A stretch of 64,000 bases of DNA from Bacteroidaceae bacterium (GTDB lineage: Bacteria > Bacteroidota > Bacteroidia > Bacteroidales > Bacteroidaceae), in contig JAGAQY010000012.1 of assembly GCA_017622495.1 (NCBI GenBank), positions 1 through 64,000 of the forward strand, read 5' to 3'. Shown here one piece after another: positions 24,551-34,740 of the stretch (position 1 is its first letter; the number at the start of each line of letters is the position of its first letter). Below the pieces are notes generated by a model. It saw nothing but the letters and a program-made list of their open reading frames with translations, was not told the DNA's origin and did not search any database. Both the position numbers and the translations under genes were made by a program.

Positions 24551-25855
24551 ATGAATTCCAATCGTCTATCATTTTGGCAGCTATGGAATATTAGCCTTGG
24601 TTTCTTTGGGGTGCAAATAGCCTATTCGCTCCAGAGCGCCAACATCAGTCGCATCTTTGCCACATTGGGTGCCGACCCCCACGACTTGAGTTATTTCTGG
24701 ATTCTCCCACCTTTAATGGGCATGATAGTACAGCCTATCGTAGGCAAGTACAGTGACAAGACATGGTGTCGATTTGGTCGCCGCATCCCCTACTTGTTCA
24801 TAGGTTCGCTTGTAGCAATCCTCGTCATGTGCATGCTGCCCAATGCCGGCAGTTTTGGATTTACCATAGGCGGTGCCATGATATTCGGTCTTATCGCCCT
24901 CATGTTGCTCGACACCTCTATTAATATGGCCATGCAACCCTTCAAGATGCTTGTAGGCGACATGGTAAACGAAGAGCAAAGGGGCAAGGCCTACTCCATA
25001 CAGAGCTTTCTTTGCAATGCGGGTAGCCTCGTAGGTTACATCTTCCCTTTCTTGTTTGCTTGGATAGGCTTATCCAATACCGCTCCTGAAGGTGAGATTC
25101 CCGACACCGTGAAATACGCCTTCTATATCGGTGCAGCCATCCTCATCCTCTGCGTATTGTACACTAGCGTCAAGGTCAAGGAGATGCCCCCGAAAGAGTA
25201 TGCCGAGTTCCACGGTATCGACCCACAGACACAAAAGGAAAAGTCACCCGGTATGCTTACCCTACTCAGGAAGGCTCCGAGCACCTTTTGGACAGTGGGT
25301 CTCGTACAGTTCTTCTGTTGGGCAGCCTTCATGTACATGTGGACCTACACCAACGGCGCCATTGCCGACACCGTATGGGAAACTACCGACGTACGTTCCG
25401 AGGGCTATCAGGAAGCAGGTAATTGGGTAGGTATTCTCTTTGCCATACAGGCCATAGGCTCTATGCTTTGGGCGCTCCTCATCCCCAAGTTCAAGAGCAT
25501 CAAAACAGCCTATGTCGTAAGCCTCCTGTTGGGAGCCGTAGGCTTCGCCTCTGTATTCTTCATACACGACCAATATATACTGTTTGCATCATTTCTTCTT
25601 ATTGGAGCAGCCTGGGCAGCAATGCTCGCCATACCCTTCACATTGCTCACCAACTCGCTTTCAGGCGACCATATAGGCACCTACCTCGGACTTTTCAACG
25701 GTACCATCTGCTTGCCTCAGATTGTAGCTGCCGCATGTGGAGGTATATTGCTCAGAATGGTAGGCGGCAGCCAAGTGTCAATGTTTCTCATCGCAGGCAT
25801 CCTGCTCGTGTGTGGTGCTGCTGCAGTATATTTAGTAAAAGAAAAACGAGCATAA
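24551..25855 (+). CDS. MFS sugar transporter, maltose/maltodextrin type (SLC45-like)
   Basis: The ATG at 24551 (MNSNRLSFWQLWNISLGFFG) is preferred over an in-frame codon 33 bases upstream, which lies close to the promoter. The 434-residue protein has about 12 membrane helices and MFS hallmarks: PPLMGMIVQPIVGKYSDKTW followed by CRFGRRIPY between helices 2 and 3. It resembles the sucrose/maltose-transporting SLC45/GPH-like carriers that stand beside susCD or malQ in many Bacteroidetes. It would carry maltose or short maltodextrins across the inner membrane. susC begins 18 bases downstream, so it is the first gene of the starch operon. Confidence 0.85.
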   Translation: MNSNRLSFWQLWNISLGFFGVQIAYSLQSANISRIFATLGADPHDLSYFWILPPLMGMIVQPIVGKYSDKTWCRFGRRIPYLFIGSLVAILVMCMLPNAGSFGFTIGGAMIFGLIALMLLDTSINMAMQPFKMLVGDMVNEEQRGKAYSIQSFLCNAGSLVGYIFPFLFAWIGLSNTAPEGEIPDTVKYAFYIGAAILILCVLYTSVKVKEMPPKEYAEFHGIDPQTQKEKSPGMLTLLRKAPSTFWTVGLVQFFCWAAFMYMWTYTNGAIADTVWETTDVRSEGYQEAGNWVGILFAIQAIGSMLWALLIPKFKSIKTAYVVSLLLGAVGFASVFFIHDQYILFASFLLIGAAWAAMLAIPFTLLTNSLSGDHIGTYLGLFNGTICLPQIVAAACGGILLRMVGGSQVSMFLIAGILLVCGAAAVYLVKEKRA

Positions 25856-25873
25856 TCAAACATCTATATTAAT

Positions 25874-28849
25874 ATGAATAAGATTAAAGTTGTATTGGCC
25901 GGACTGATGCTGTCACTCCTGACGTCCGCGCAAGTGTTTGCCCAAGGCAAATACAAGGTACAAGGCGTAGTCAACGATGAGTTGGGTCCCGCCGTAGGTG
26001 TATCCGTAGTGGAAAAGGGTACTACAAACGGTACAGCCACAGGCCTTGAAGGCGATTTTACACTTACTGTAGCTGGCCCCAATGCCATCATCGAAATCAG
26101 CTACATAGGCTACACCACGCAGAGTTTCAAAGCCTCAGCACTGCCTAAACGCATCACGCTCGCCGAAGAGACCACACACCTTACCGATGTGGTCGTTATC
26201 GGTTACGGTTCGCAAAAGAAGAAAGAGGTTACAGGTTCTGTAGCCTCCATCAAAGCTGAGGATTTCAATGCCGGTATCAAGTCGAGTCCCGTAGGACTGC
26301 TGCAAGGTAAGGTGTCGGGATTGAATATCATTCGTACAACGAGTGACCCTACCAATACAGGATACAATATCCAAATCCGCGGATTTTCTACTCTCGACAA
26401 GGGAGCCGGAACCTCTCCGCTGTTCATTGTTGATGGAGTTCCTGTCAGCAGTATAGACAACATCTCTCCTGATGAAATTGCCTCCATGGACGTACTCAAG
26501 GACGGTTCTGCTGCGGCCATCTATGGTACACGCGGTACCAATGGTGTGATTTTGATTACCACCAAGCGTGGCGATGGTTTTTCCGATGCTGTTCGCACCC
26601 ATGTAGAATACTCGGGATATGCCTCGGTATCTACTCGCAACGGAGTCCTTGGAATGGCCACACCTGAAGAGTTTGTAAATCTGGAATCAGCGACAAACGG
26701 ACTTGTTAAGCCTACGATAATCACTGACGATAACGGTAATTATGTACTAACAGACTGGATGGACGAATTAACACGTGACGCAGCGTTGACCCACAATCAT
26801 AATGTAGCGATATCGGGATCATCAAACAAGTTCAACTATCGTGCATCATTGAATTACAAGAACGCTGAAGGTATTGCCAAAACGTCAAACCGTGAAGAGT
26901 TGATAGCCAAGTTGTCTGCATCCCAGAAAGCGCTCGATGGGAAATTGGAATTACAGTATGACATGTCATATATGCGCTACCGCAACGATTTCTTCTGCGG
27001 CAATTTCAAGCAGGCAGCCATACTAAACCCTACGTATCCCATCTATGATGAATCTACTGCTTCAGGTTATTATATGCCACAAGGCACAGGACTGACCAAT
27101 CCGGTAGAAGACATGAAAAATCGTGAAAGCTACCAAGATGGCAATTACTTCCGTGGCTCAATCAAGGCTAGTTACAATATTCTTGACGGACTTAAGCTCA
27201 GCGCTTTTGGAGCCATTGAAGAAGGTGACAATAAGAAGTATTGGTACAATGGGGTCATCAATACCGACATAGCAGGTTCTGGCAAAGCTGGTCGTTCGAC
27301 CGACACCAACCTCAGCCGTCTATTTGAAGCCACATTGGATTACGTTTGGGCACACAATGGACACAACTTGGCAGCTGTCGCAGGTGTTTCTTACCAGAAC
27401 TTCCTCTACGATGGTATGGAGGTTTCCAACAAGGGATTCCCAACAGCCTCAATGAAATATTATCAAATAGGCAATGGTGATGCCTCTAAGGAATACCTCA
27501 ATGCATCATCTTATCGCAACTCCAACACATTGGCTGCCGCTTTTGCTCGCGTGAATTACAACTTCGATAAGAAGTACCTCATCTCGGCATCTGTCCGCCG
27601 CGAAGGCTCTTCACGCTTCGGTGCCAACAATAAGTGGGGATGGTTCCCTGCCGTATCAGCAGGTTGGCGCATCAGCGGTGAAGACTTTATGCAAGACCAA
27701 GAATGGTGCAACGAATTGAAAATGCGTGTAGGTTTTGGTGTCACAGGTAACAACCTCGGATCCGACCTCCGTTCTGTAGCCATGCTTTCCAATGGCGGTA
27801 CTTTCTGGTACAACGGTAAATATGTATACACCTATGGTGTAAGCCAGAATGTAAACCCCGACCTTCGTTGGGAGAAGAAATACGAGTACAACCTCGGTTT
27901 CGACTATTCATTCTTCAACAACCGCGTTTATGGTAGCCTCGACACCTACTATCGCCAGACACGCGACTTGCTGTGGGACTACGAAGTTCCTACACCACCC
28001 TACCAATACCCGACCCTCCTTGCCAATGCAGGACAAATGGACAGCTATGGTGTAGAACTTGCATTAAGTGGAGTTGCCGTAAAAACGAAAAATTGGAACT
28101 GGACCACTACACCAACAATTGCATTCAACCGCAACTACATCACCAAACTTTCTGACCCCAGCAAGGGATTCAACTATAAGCAAACCACGTCGGGCGGTGT
28201 TGGCGAAAACGGTATCATGAATACCAACACCCAGATCCTCATCGAAGGACAAAGTGTTGGTGCCTTCTATGGATATGAGTTCTATGGCATAAAGGACGGC
28301 AACTGGTATTTCCGTACTCCTGCAGGCGGATACGTTGACTCTTCTACTGCAGCTGAAGCATATCGCCAAGTCATAGGCAATGCACAGCCACTTTTCACAT
28401 TTGGCTGGAACAACACTATCCGTTACAAGGATTTTGATGCTACAATCTTCCTACGCGGTGTGTATGGCAATGATGTTCTCAATCTTACCCGTTGGGCTTA
28501 TGGTCCACGTCCCACACAAGCCGATAATCTGTTCATGCACGATGTAAAAAAGAATGGAGATGTTGTCTACACCAACAAGGCTCTCTTCTCAGATTATTAC
28601 CTCGAAGATGGTTCTTATGTAAAACTTGACAACGTGACTCTCGGCTACACATTTGATTGTCGCAATCATAAGACTGTAAACAATCTTCGTGTCTATGTAA
28701 CAGGGCAGAATCTCCTTACGCTCACCAAGTATAGCGGACAAGATCCCGAAGTAAACACTACCAGTGTATGGGATGCAGGTATCGACTATTGCGATTTCTA
28801 TCCTACCGTAGCAACTGTACTTATCGGTATAAACCTATCATTCAAATAA
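25874..28849 (+). CDS. susC: SusC/RagA family TonB-linked outer membrane protein
   Basis: The 991-residue protein has a signal peptide ending near AQVFAQG, then a carboxypeptidase-like regulatory domain (residues about 28-105: YKVQGVVNDELGPAVGVSVV). The plug follows (about 115-230) with DVVVIGYGSQKKKEVTGSVA, IQIRGFSTL and SMDVLKDGSAAAIYGTRGTN. The C-terminal part is a TonB-dependent beta-barrel ending in aromatic FK (INLSFK). It would import starch oligosaccharides together with the SusD lid encoded 12 bases downstream. Substrate assignment to alpha-glucans rests on the adjoining GH13, GH97 and SusE-like genes. Confidence 0.95.
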   Translation: MNKIKVVLAGLMLSLLTSAQVFAQGKYKVQGVVNDELGPAVGVSVVEKGTTNGTATGLEGDFTLTVAGPNAIIEISYIGYTTQSFKASALPKRITLAEETTHLTDVVVIGYGSQKKKEVTGSVASIKAEDFNAGIKSSPVGLLQGKVSGLNIIRTTSDPTNTGYNIQIRGFSTLDKGAGTSPLFIVDGVPVSSIDNISPDEIASMDVLKDGSAAAIYGTRGTNGVILITTKRGDGFSDAVRTHVEYSGYASVSTRNGVLGMATPEEFVNLESATNGLVKPTIITDDNGNYVLTDWMDELTRDAALTHNHNVAISGSSNKFNYRASLNYKNAEGIAKTSNREELIAKLSASQKALDGKLELQYDMSYMRYRNDFFCGNFKQAAILNPTYPIYDESTASGYYMPQGTGLTNPVEDMKNRESYQDGNYFRGSIKASYNILDGLKLSAFGAIEEGDNKKYWYNGVINTDIAGSGKAGRSTDTNLSRLFEATLDYVWAHNGHNLAAVAGVSYQNFLYDGMEVSNKGFPTASMKYYQIGNGDASKEYLNASSYRNSNTLAAAFARVNYNFDKKYLISASVRREGSSRFGANNKWGWFPAVSAGWRISGEDFMQDQEWCNELKMRVGFGVTGNNLGSDLRSVAMLSNGGTFWYNGKYVYTYGVSQNVNPDLRWEKKYEYNLGFDYSFFNNRVYGSLDTYYRQTRDLLWDYEVPTPPYQYPTLLANAGQMDSYGVELALSGVAVKTKNWNWTTTPTIAFNRNYITKLSDPSKGFNYKQTTSGGVGENGIMNTNTQILIEGQSVGAFYGYEFYGIKDGNWYFRTPAGGYVDSSTAAEAYRQVIGNAQPLFTFGWNNTIRYKDFDATIFLRGVYGNDVLNLTRWAYGPRPTQADNLFMHDVKKNGDVVYTNKALFSDYYLEDGSYVKLDNVTLGYTFDCRNHKTVNNLRVYVTGQNLLTLTKYSGQDPEVNTTSVWDAGIDYCDFYPTVATVLIGINLSFK

Positions 28850-28861
28850 AATACTATAACG

Positions 28862-30562
28862 ATGAAAAAGCTATTATATACCTTTGTTGCACTAACGACT
28901 TTAGTGACAACATCCTGCTCTGACATGTTGGAGGAGGTGAATTATGGAAGTCCTACCGTAGAGGATATGATGACTCAAGAGGAGAATGTGGTACTGCTTG
29001 TCGGACAGATTTATGCAGACCTCAAGTGGACACATGACCATTGGGGATATTGGGGATTGACAACGATTACTGGCGATGAGGGTATTTGCGTACCCCGCAA
29101 TGGAGGTAATGACTGGAATGATGGTGGGTATTGGCTCAAGCAAAACACTCACACATGGGATCATAGAGGTGATGCCATAAAGAATGTTTGGAATACCACG
29201 ATTTCTGGTGCCGTTCTCTGCAATCAGGTACTTGAGACCCTCAATTCATATAAAGAATCCATGTCAGAGGAGGTATATGCACAATATGTAGGCGAAGTCG
29301 AAGTATTGCGTTCATACTATTTCTATTTATTGTTTGATTGCTTTGGACGTATTCCCTACACAGAGAAGTTCGAAGAGGCCACTGGTCCGCTTCTTGAGCC
29401 ACAAGACGTATGGTCCAACTTAGTAGCCACCCTGGAGCGTAATGCGCCCAACATGGCAATTGTGTCTGACGACAATCGTGCAGCCAACTATGGACGCACC
29501 ACACAGGGATTTGCCTACGCGTTGCTGGCCCGTTTGTACTTGAATGCAGAATCATTTGGCTGTACTCCCGAGAATGTATTCAAGAACGTAGCAGCTCCGG
29601 CACAGTATAATGGATCATTCTATGACAATTGTGTACGTTGCTGTGATGCTGTCATCAATTCGGGTTCATATAGCATTGAAGCGAACTATTTCGATAACTT
29701 CAAAATCTACAATGAGCAGAGTAAGGAAAACATCATGGTAATCGTAGAGAATGGGCAAGCGGACTTCGACGAACGTAGCAACGGCTCTATGAGCAACAAG
29801 CTTCGCATCATCCACAACACCCATCATTACGGCATGCAATTCTTCTACAATCTCGTATTGGACACTTGGAATGGTTTCTGTGCACGTCCTGACTTCATGA
29901 AACTATATGCAGAGACTGACGTTCGCGGACCAGGTAATGAAGGCAAAGGTACAGCCAACACCAAACAATGGGGATGGTTTGTAGGCCCTGTACACAAGGC
30001 TGGCAGCACCACAGAACTCTATTTGGATGAAGACCACGATGAAGAGACCATTATCCATACCGAGATCTCAAGTCTCACCAATGCCCATAACTTTGATGGC
30101 GCTCGCCTCAACAAATGGGAGATAGACAAGAATAGCGAATACAAATATTGTGAGAACGACTTTGTACTTTTCCGCTATGCCGATGTACTATGGATGAAGG
30201 AGGAGGCTATTCTGCGTGGTGGAAATGGTACCAGCGGTGTATCGTCTAAGGATTTCCAGACCATGCTAAAACGTTCATTTGCTTATGATGCTAATCCATT
30301 AGAGGCATTCAAAGCCGCCTACCCCGATGCCACCACCTCATTGGAGGGTATCTTAGACGAGCGTGGTCGAGAGTTCACTTGGGAAATGGTGCGTCGTCGC
30401 GACCTTATCCGCTACGATAAGTTTGACGATGTACAATACGTGACAGCCAAGCAAAGCCATCGCAAATGGTTCCCCATTCCCTATTCTGTGCTTGAGAAAT
30501 CATTGCTTGACGAGAACGGTAATCCTATCTGGACACAGACTCCTGGATATGAAAATCTTTAA
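28862..30562 (+). CDS. susD: SusD/RagB family nutrient-binding outer membrane lipoprotein
   Basis: The 566-residue lipoprotein (MKKLLYTFVALTTLVTTSC, lipid on Cys19) shows the SusD pattern: N-terminal half with TPR-like helices (EVLRSYYFYLLFDCFGRIPY, FAYALLARLYLNAESF) and the C-terminal signature ERGREFTWEMVRRRDLIRYD-like region (ILDERGREFTWE, then FPIPYSVLEKS). It forms the surface lid over the SusC barrel and binds starch. Two segments rich in Trp (DHWGYWGLT and GGNDWNDGGYW) near residues 60-90 may contribute to glucan stacking, by analogy to SusD aromatic arcs. It is co-transcribed with susC. Confidence 0.95.
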   Translation: MKKLLYTFVALTTLVTTSCSDMLEEVNYGSPTVEDMMTQEENVVLLVGQIYADLKWTHDHWGYWGLTTITGDEGICVPRNGGNDWNDGGYWLKQNTHTWDHRGDAIKNVWNTTISGAVLCNQVLETLNSYKESMSEEVYAQYVGEVEVLRSYYFYLLFDCFGRIPYTEKFEEATGPLLEPQDVWSNLVATLERNAPNMAIVSDDNRAANYGRTTQGFAYALLARLYLNAESFGCTPENVFKNVAAPAQYNGSFYDNCVRCCDAVINSGSYSIEANYFDNFKIYNEQSKENIMVIVENGQADFDERSNGSMSNKLRIIHNTHHYGMQFFYNLVLDTWNGFCARPDFMKLYAETDVRGPGNEGKGTANTKQWGWFVGPVHKAGSTTELYLDEDHDEETIIHTEISSLTNAHNFDGARLNKWEIDKNSEYKYCENDFVLFRYADVLWMKEEAILRGGNGTSGVSSKDFQTMLKRSFAYDANPLEAFKAAYPDATTSLEGILDERGREFTWEMVRRRDLIRYDKFDDVQYVTAKQSHRKWFPIPYSVLEKSLLDENGNPIWTQTPGYENL

Positions 30563-30652
30563 TTAACTGAAATATCTGATTTATTAACCAACGATTATAA
30601 ATTGCAGGGCAGTTTACAATCAATTTATTAACTAAATTTATTTATTATCATC

Positions 30653-32092
30653 ATGAAAAAGTTAATGTATTTGGCAGGTGCATTTGCACTGATGCTCGGT
30701 TTCTCAGCTTGTGAACCCGAGGGTAATGAGCCTGAAATCGATGTTGACGACATCGTACTTGATGGATTCTATGTGTATGGCGAGGCTACAGGTGCTGCCG
30801 ACAAGGTAGAAGCCAAGAACGCTATGTCAGCCGGTTCTAACGAAGTTGACAAAGCTATCCGTACCGGTATGTACGAAAAGTATGTATGGTTGGAGGCTAA
30901 CAAGGACTTCTCTCTTGTTGAGAATTCAGCTGGTAACAAGAAGTACTATGGTGCCAACCTCAAGGAGGTTAATTACGGCTACGCAGAAGGTGAAGGTTTG
31001 AACTTTGCAGACAATCCTGATATGATGATTCTTCAGGGAGAACTCATCATCGGCGAGAATGCCCCTGCTATGCAAGTTAAGGAAACAGGTCTTTACCACA
31101 TTGTATTGGATAACAATGCAACAGGTGACTTGGATTATCCGCAAATCATCATCCACAAGGCCGACTGGGGCGTACGTGGTGGCATGAATGGCTGGGGATT
31201 CACTCCTGGCGAGGTAACTAAGAACGAAGACGGTTCTATCACCTACAAGTGGGTTGACCAGAACCTGGCTAAGAATGGCGAGTTCAAGTTTGCTTCTTGC
31301 CATGGCTGGAAGATCAACCTTGACATCAATGGCTTGGTAAAGGCTGAGGTAAGCCTTGGCTTGGATGGCGAAGGAAAGCTCTCTAACACTGGCAACAATA
31401 TCGTAGTTGAGAAAGCTGGTCTCTACACCATCACTTTGACCTACACCTGCAAGTCTGGTACTGTTGCTGAATCGTTCAACTACACTGTCGAGTGCACTCA
31501 GGAGAGTTCTATGCCTGAGACAATGTATATCATCGGTAATGACTTCGGCGACTGGAAGTGGGAATCTGAGGCCGTTGTTGAGATGACTCCGGTACACAGC
31601 CACCCCGGTCACTTCTGGGCTATCCGTCACATGACCACAGCTACAGAGTTCAAGTTCTGCGCACTTCGCGAATGGAATGGCGACTTCACCGGACAGGGCA
31701 ACGACAGCGGTTACATCGTTCCTGGCAACTGCATGGTAGAGGCTGACGGCATCTATATGCTTTATGTAGACCTTGAGAACAGCCGCGTTATCGTAGAGCC
31801 CGCCAACGTATATGGCATGGGCGACTGCTTCGGCGGTTGGGAAGGTGGCGTCGAGGCCAACAAGTTCGTAGCCAACGGTCAGGTTCTCGAAGCAACAACT
31901 AAGGCTGCTGGTAACCTCAGAATGTATGCAACTCTCTCTACACCTACTTCAGACTGGTGGCAGATGGAGTTCAACATCTATGATGGTGCTATCGTATACC
32001 GCGCTGGTGGTAACGATCAGGAGGCTGTTCCTGCTACTGCAGGTCAGAAGGTAACTCTCGACTTCAACGCTGGTACAGGTTCTATCAACTAA
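30653..32092 (+). CDS. SusE/SusF-like starch-binding outer membrane lipoprotein
   Basis: The 479-residue lipoprotein (lipobox GFSAC, Cys20, followed by acidic EPEGNEPEIDVDD as in surface-exposed lipoproteins) resembles SusE/SusF. After an N-terminal Ig-like part come repeated starch-binding-type modules, marked by MNGWGFTPGEV, NGEFKFASCHGWKIN, YIIGNDFGDWKWESEA, EFKFCALREWNGDF and MGDCFGGWEGG. Paired Trp with Lys or Asn in such modules usually contacts alpha-glucan helices. It has no catalytic domain and would hold starch at the cell surface. A hairpin terminator follows at 32116-32142, before the first GH13 gene, so downstream genes may be less strongly expressed. Confidence 0.88.
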   Translation: MKKLMYLAGAFALMLGFSACEPEGNEPEIDVDDIVLDGFYVYGEATGAADKVEAKNAMSAGSNEVDKAIRTGMYEKYVWLEANKDFSLVENSAGNKKYYGANLKEVNYGYAEGEGLNFADNPDMMILQGELIIGENAPAMQVKETGLYHIVLDNNATGDLDYPQIIIHKADWGVRGGMNGWGFTPGEVTKNEDGSITYKWVDQNLAKNGEFKFASCHGWKINLDINGLVKAEVSLGLDGEGKLSNTGNNIVVEKAGLYTITLTYTCKSGTVAESFNYTVECTQESSMPETMYIIGNDFGDWKWESEAVVEMTPVHSHPGHFWAIRHMTTATEFKFCALREWNGDFTGQGNDSGYIVPGNCMVEADGIYMLYVDLENSRVIVEPANVYGMGDCFGGWEGGVEANKFVANGQVLEATTKAAGNLRMYATLSTPTSDWWQMEFNIYDGAIVYRAGGNDQEAVPATAGQKVTLDFNAGTGSIN

Positions 32093-32115
32093 TCAGTAAC
32101 AAACCTAACAACACA

Positions 32116-32170
32116 GGGGTGCCCTCAACGGGTGCCCCTTTTGGCCTAAGGCCTTTGATCGGGCCTTAGG
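32116..32170 (+). terminator. Internal hairpins after the SusE-like gene (terminator or attenuator)
   Basis: A GC-rich stem (GGGGTGCCC with GGGTGCCCC, two G-T pairs, five-base loop) is followed by TTTT at 32139-32142. A second perfect stem (CCTAAGGCC/GGCCTTAGG) occupies 32144-32170. Together they could stop part of the transcripts leaving susC-susD-susE. Confidence 0.6.
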
Positions 32171-32342
32171 TCGCTAATGCAGCATTGCTGAATTGAAAAT
32201 GGAAAATGGAGAATTAGCCATCCGGCAGGCGATTATCAGTCCTCGTTAAACGTTAAACGTTCAACCATAAACAATAAACCAAAAGCCAAAGACCGTTGTC
32301 TGTTGACTGTTGACCGTAGACTTTTTAATAAAATTATAACTC
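32171..32342. repeat. Micro-repeat cluster before the GH13 lipoprotein gene
   Basis: Several short tandem motifs follow each other: TTGAAAATGGAAAATGGAGA, CGTTAAACGTTAAACGTT, AAACAATAAACC and TCTGTTGACTGTTGACC. They belong to the same motif vocabulary as the in-frame insertions of this window. No gene or convincing promoter was seen here. Confidence 0.6.
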
Positions 32343-34643
32343 ATGAACCGCTATATCCTACTTGCTCTTGAATTGTGCTTCTTGGCATTCCTGGCCAGTT
32401 GCGAACCACAAAATCCAGTTACACCCGAAGAAGAAATCGACCTAAGCAGTCTACCCTACGGACTCTCGGGCTATTCGCTCACAGACAATAGCACACCGAA
32501 AGCCGATGAGCCCTGCATTATCTACTATAAGGCTGGTGGCGGATTCCCTTTCAGTGGATACACCGAGGTGCTGTATGCACACATCGGTATCGTTGAGTTC
32601 GAGTGGAAGCATGTGCCTGCCGACTGGAATACAAACTTAGACCGATGCCGCTTCACGACCACCGACGTGCCCGACGTGTGGATGCTACGCCTTGAGCCAA
32701 GCATCAGAGAGTGGTTCGGTGCCTCACAGGACGAGGTGATAAACAAGATAGGTGTGGTGGTGCGCAATGCCGATGGCACCCGTCAGACGGCCGACCTCTT
32801 CTGCACTGTGGAAGACCAGCACGGCACCGCCTACGATGAGGTTGAGCATGCCGCAATGCCTGCTGGCGTATGCGAAGGCATCAACTACATCGATGAGCGT
32901 ACCGTCACCCTGGTACTGAAAGACCGTGACAGCCAAGGCGGCAGCTACGATCATGCCTACGTCATTGGCGACTTCAGCGAGTGGGAATACCAATCCGAAT
33001 ACGCCATGCTGCGCGATGAGGAGGCAGGCACGTGGTGGTACACCTTCGAGCAGGTAGACCCAGGCAAGGAATACCGTTTCCAATACCACTTGCACGATGC
33101 CGAGCGCGGCACCATACGCATCTGCGACCCCTATACCGAGATTGTATACAGTGCCAATGACCACTGGATACCGGCAAGCACATACCCCGGCATGCCAGCC
33201 TACCCTACCGCCACATCGGGACTCGTGGGCGCATTCCAGACCGCCCGCGAGAGCTATGCATGGCAGGCGGACTTCACCATCGCTAACCCCGACGACCTCA
33301 TCATCTACGAACTGCTCCTACGCGACTTCTCCTCCACCAAGGACCTGAAGGGGGCACTTGCCCGCCTCGACTACCTGGAGGCGCTGGGCATCAACGCCAT
33401 CGAGCTGATGCCGGTGCAGGAGTTCGACGGCAACAACAGCTGGGGTTACAACCCCTGCGCCTACTTTGCCATGGACAAGGCCTACGGCACACGCGAGATG
33501 TATAAGCAGTTCATCGACGAATGTCACAGCCGTGGCATCGCAGTGCTCCTCGATGTGGTATACAACCACGCCACCGGTGCACACCCCATGGCCAAGCTCT
33601 ATTGGAACACTACCGGCAACTGTACCGCAGCGGACAACCCTTGGTTCAACGTCACAGCCCCCCACCCCTACAGCGTGTTCCACGACTGGAACCACGAGAA
33701 CGCCGAGGTGCGCGAGCATGTAAAGCGCAACCTAGAGTACCTGCTCCGTGAGTACCGCTTCGATGGTTTCCGCTTCGATCTTACCAAGGGCTTCACCCAA
33801 CGTAAATGTACCGAGGCCACCGCATCGAACTACGACCAGGGTCGTATCGACGTGCTCACCGAGTACCATGACGCCATCAAAGCCGTGAATCCCGAGGCCG
33901 TAGTGATACTCGAGCACTTCTGCTGTGATGCCGAGGAGCGTGCACTTGCCGAAGAGGGTATCAAGGTATGGCGCAACCTCAACAACAGCTATTGCCAATC
34001 GGCCATGGGCTACGTGGAGAACAGCAGCTTCAGCGGACTGTGGACAGGCACCTCCATGCCCTTCGGAGCCTATGTCGGCTTCATGGAAAGCCACGACGAG
34101 GAGCGCCTCATCTACAAGGCCAAGACCTGGGGTGCAGGCACCATAGCGCAGTCGCTCGATGAACAGATGCAACGCGCCGCCATGGGTGCAGCCTTCTTCT
34201 TCACCGTGCCGGGTCCGAAGATGATATGGCAGTTTGGCGAACTCGGCTACGACTACTCCATCGAGGAGAATGGTCGCACAGGCGAGAAGCCCCTACGTTG
34301 GGACTATCTTGAGATGCCTGAACGCCGTGCCCTCTACGATGCCTATGCCCAGCTCATCACCTTCCGCAGAGAGCATCCCCAGTTCTTCACCAGCGAGGCC
34401 GACTTCACGTGGAAGGTATCCACATCGTATTGGAGCACAGGACGCCACATCAGTTGCGTAGCAGGTGAGGAGGCCTTCGTGGTAGTGGGCAACCCCGACA
34501 CACGCGAGCAAGACATCACCGTGACCTTCCCCATCGAGGGCTCATGGAGAAACTATTTTGAGTCTTCAGAGAGCTACACTGGCACAACGACAACGGTAAC
34601 CCTCGGGGCTGGAGAGTATAGATTATATTTAATGGAGAATTGA
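32343..34643 (+). CDS. GH13 alpha-amylase-family lipoprotein with N-terminal beta domains
   Basis: The 766-residue protein is a lipoprotein (MNRYILLALELCFLAFLASC, Cys20). Residues about 30-170 form an unrecognised beta-rich domain; about 190-285 look like a CBM48/E-set domain (YVIGDFSEWEYQSEY). The catalytic barrel spans about 320-690 with nucleophile Asp479 (FRFDLTKGF), acid/base Glu524 (VILEHFCCD) and Asp585 (MESHDEER). A C-terminal beta domain follows. The closest groups are pullulanase/branching-like GH13 enzymes, so debranching or endo-cleavage of starch at the cell surface is plausible. The linkage specificity cannot be read from the sequence. It is part of the starch operon. Confidence 0.88.
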   Translation: MNRYILLALELCFLAFLASCEPQNPVTPEEEIDLSSLPYGLSGYSLTDNSTPKADEPCIIYYKAGGGFPFSGYTEVLYAHIGIVEFEWKHVPADWNTNLDRCRFTTTDVPDVWMLRLEPSIREWFGASQDEVINKIGVVVRNADGTRQTADLFCTVEDQHGTAYDEVEHAAMPAGVCEGINYIDERTVTLVLKDRDSQGGSYDHAYVIGDFSEWEYQSEYAMLRDEEAGTWWYTFEQVDPGKEYRFQYHLHDAERGTIRICDPYTEIVYSANDHWIPASTYPGMPAYPTATSGLVGAFQTARESYAWQADFTIANPDDLIIYELLLRDFSSTKDLKGALARLDYLEALGINAIELMPVQEFDGNNSWGYNPCAYFAMDKAYGTREMYKQFIDECHSRGIAVLLDVVYNHATGAHPMAKLYWNTTGNCTAADNPWFNVTAPHPYSVFHDWNHENAEVREHVKRNLEYLLREYRFDGFRFDLTKGFTQRKCTEATASNYDQGRIDVLTEYHDAIKAVNPEAVVILEHFCCDAEERALAEEGIKVWRNLNNSYCQSAMGYVENSSFSGLWTGTSMPFGAYVGFMESHDEERLIYKAKTWGAGTIAQSLDEQMQRAAMGAAFFFTVPGPKMIWQFGELGYDYSIEENGRTGEKPLRWDYLEMPERRALYDAYAQLITFRREHPQFFTSEADFTWKVSTSYWSTGRHISCVAGEEAFVVVGNPDTREQDITVTFPIEGSWRNYFESSESYTGTTTTVTLGAGEYRLYLMEN

Positions 34644-34706
34644 AAATTGAGAATGGAGAATATCGGAGTTCTCCGAGAAATCCGAGCACTCTGAGTTCTC
34701 CCAAAA
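34633..34706. repeat. Micro-repeat between the two GH13 genes
   Basis: Motifs GGAGAATTGAAAATTGAGAA and CGGAGTTCTCCGAG, with the variant ACTCTGAGTTCTCCC, occupy the gap and touch the end of the upstream gene, whose last codons (LMEN) come from the first motif. The GGAGTTCTC class recurs at 52795-52882. Confidence 0.6.
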
Positions 34707-34740
34707 AGCGACAAAACAAATAACTCATAATACACAACGC

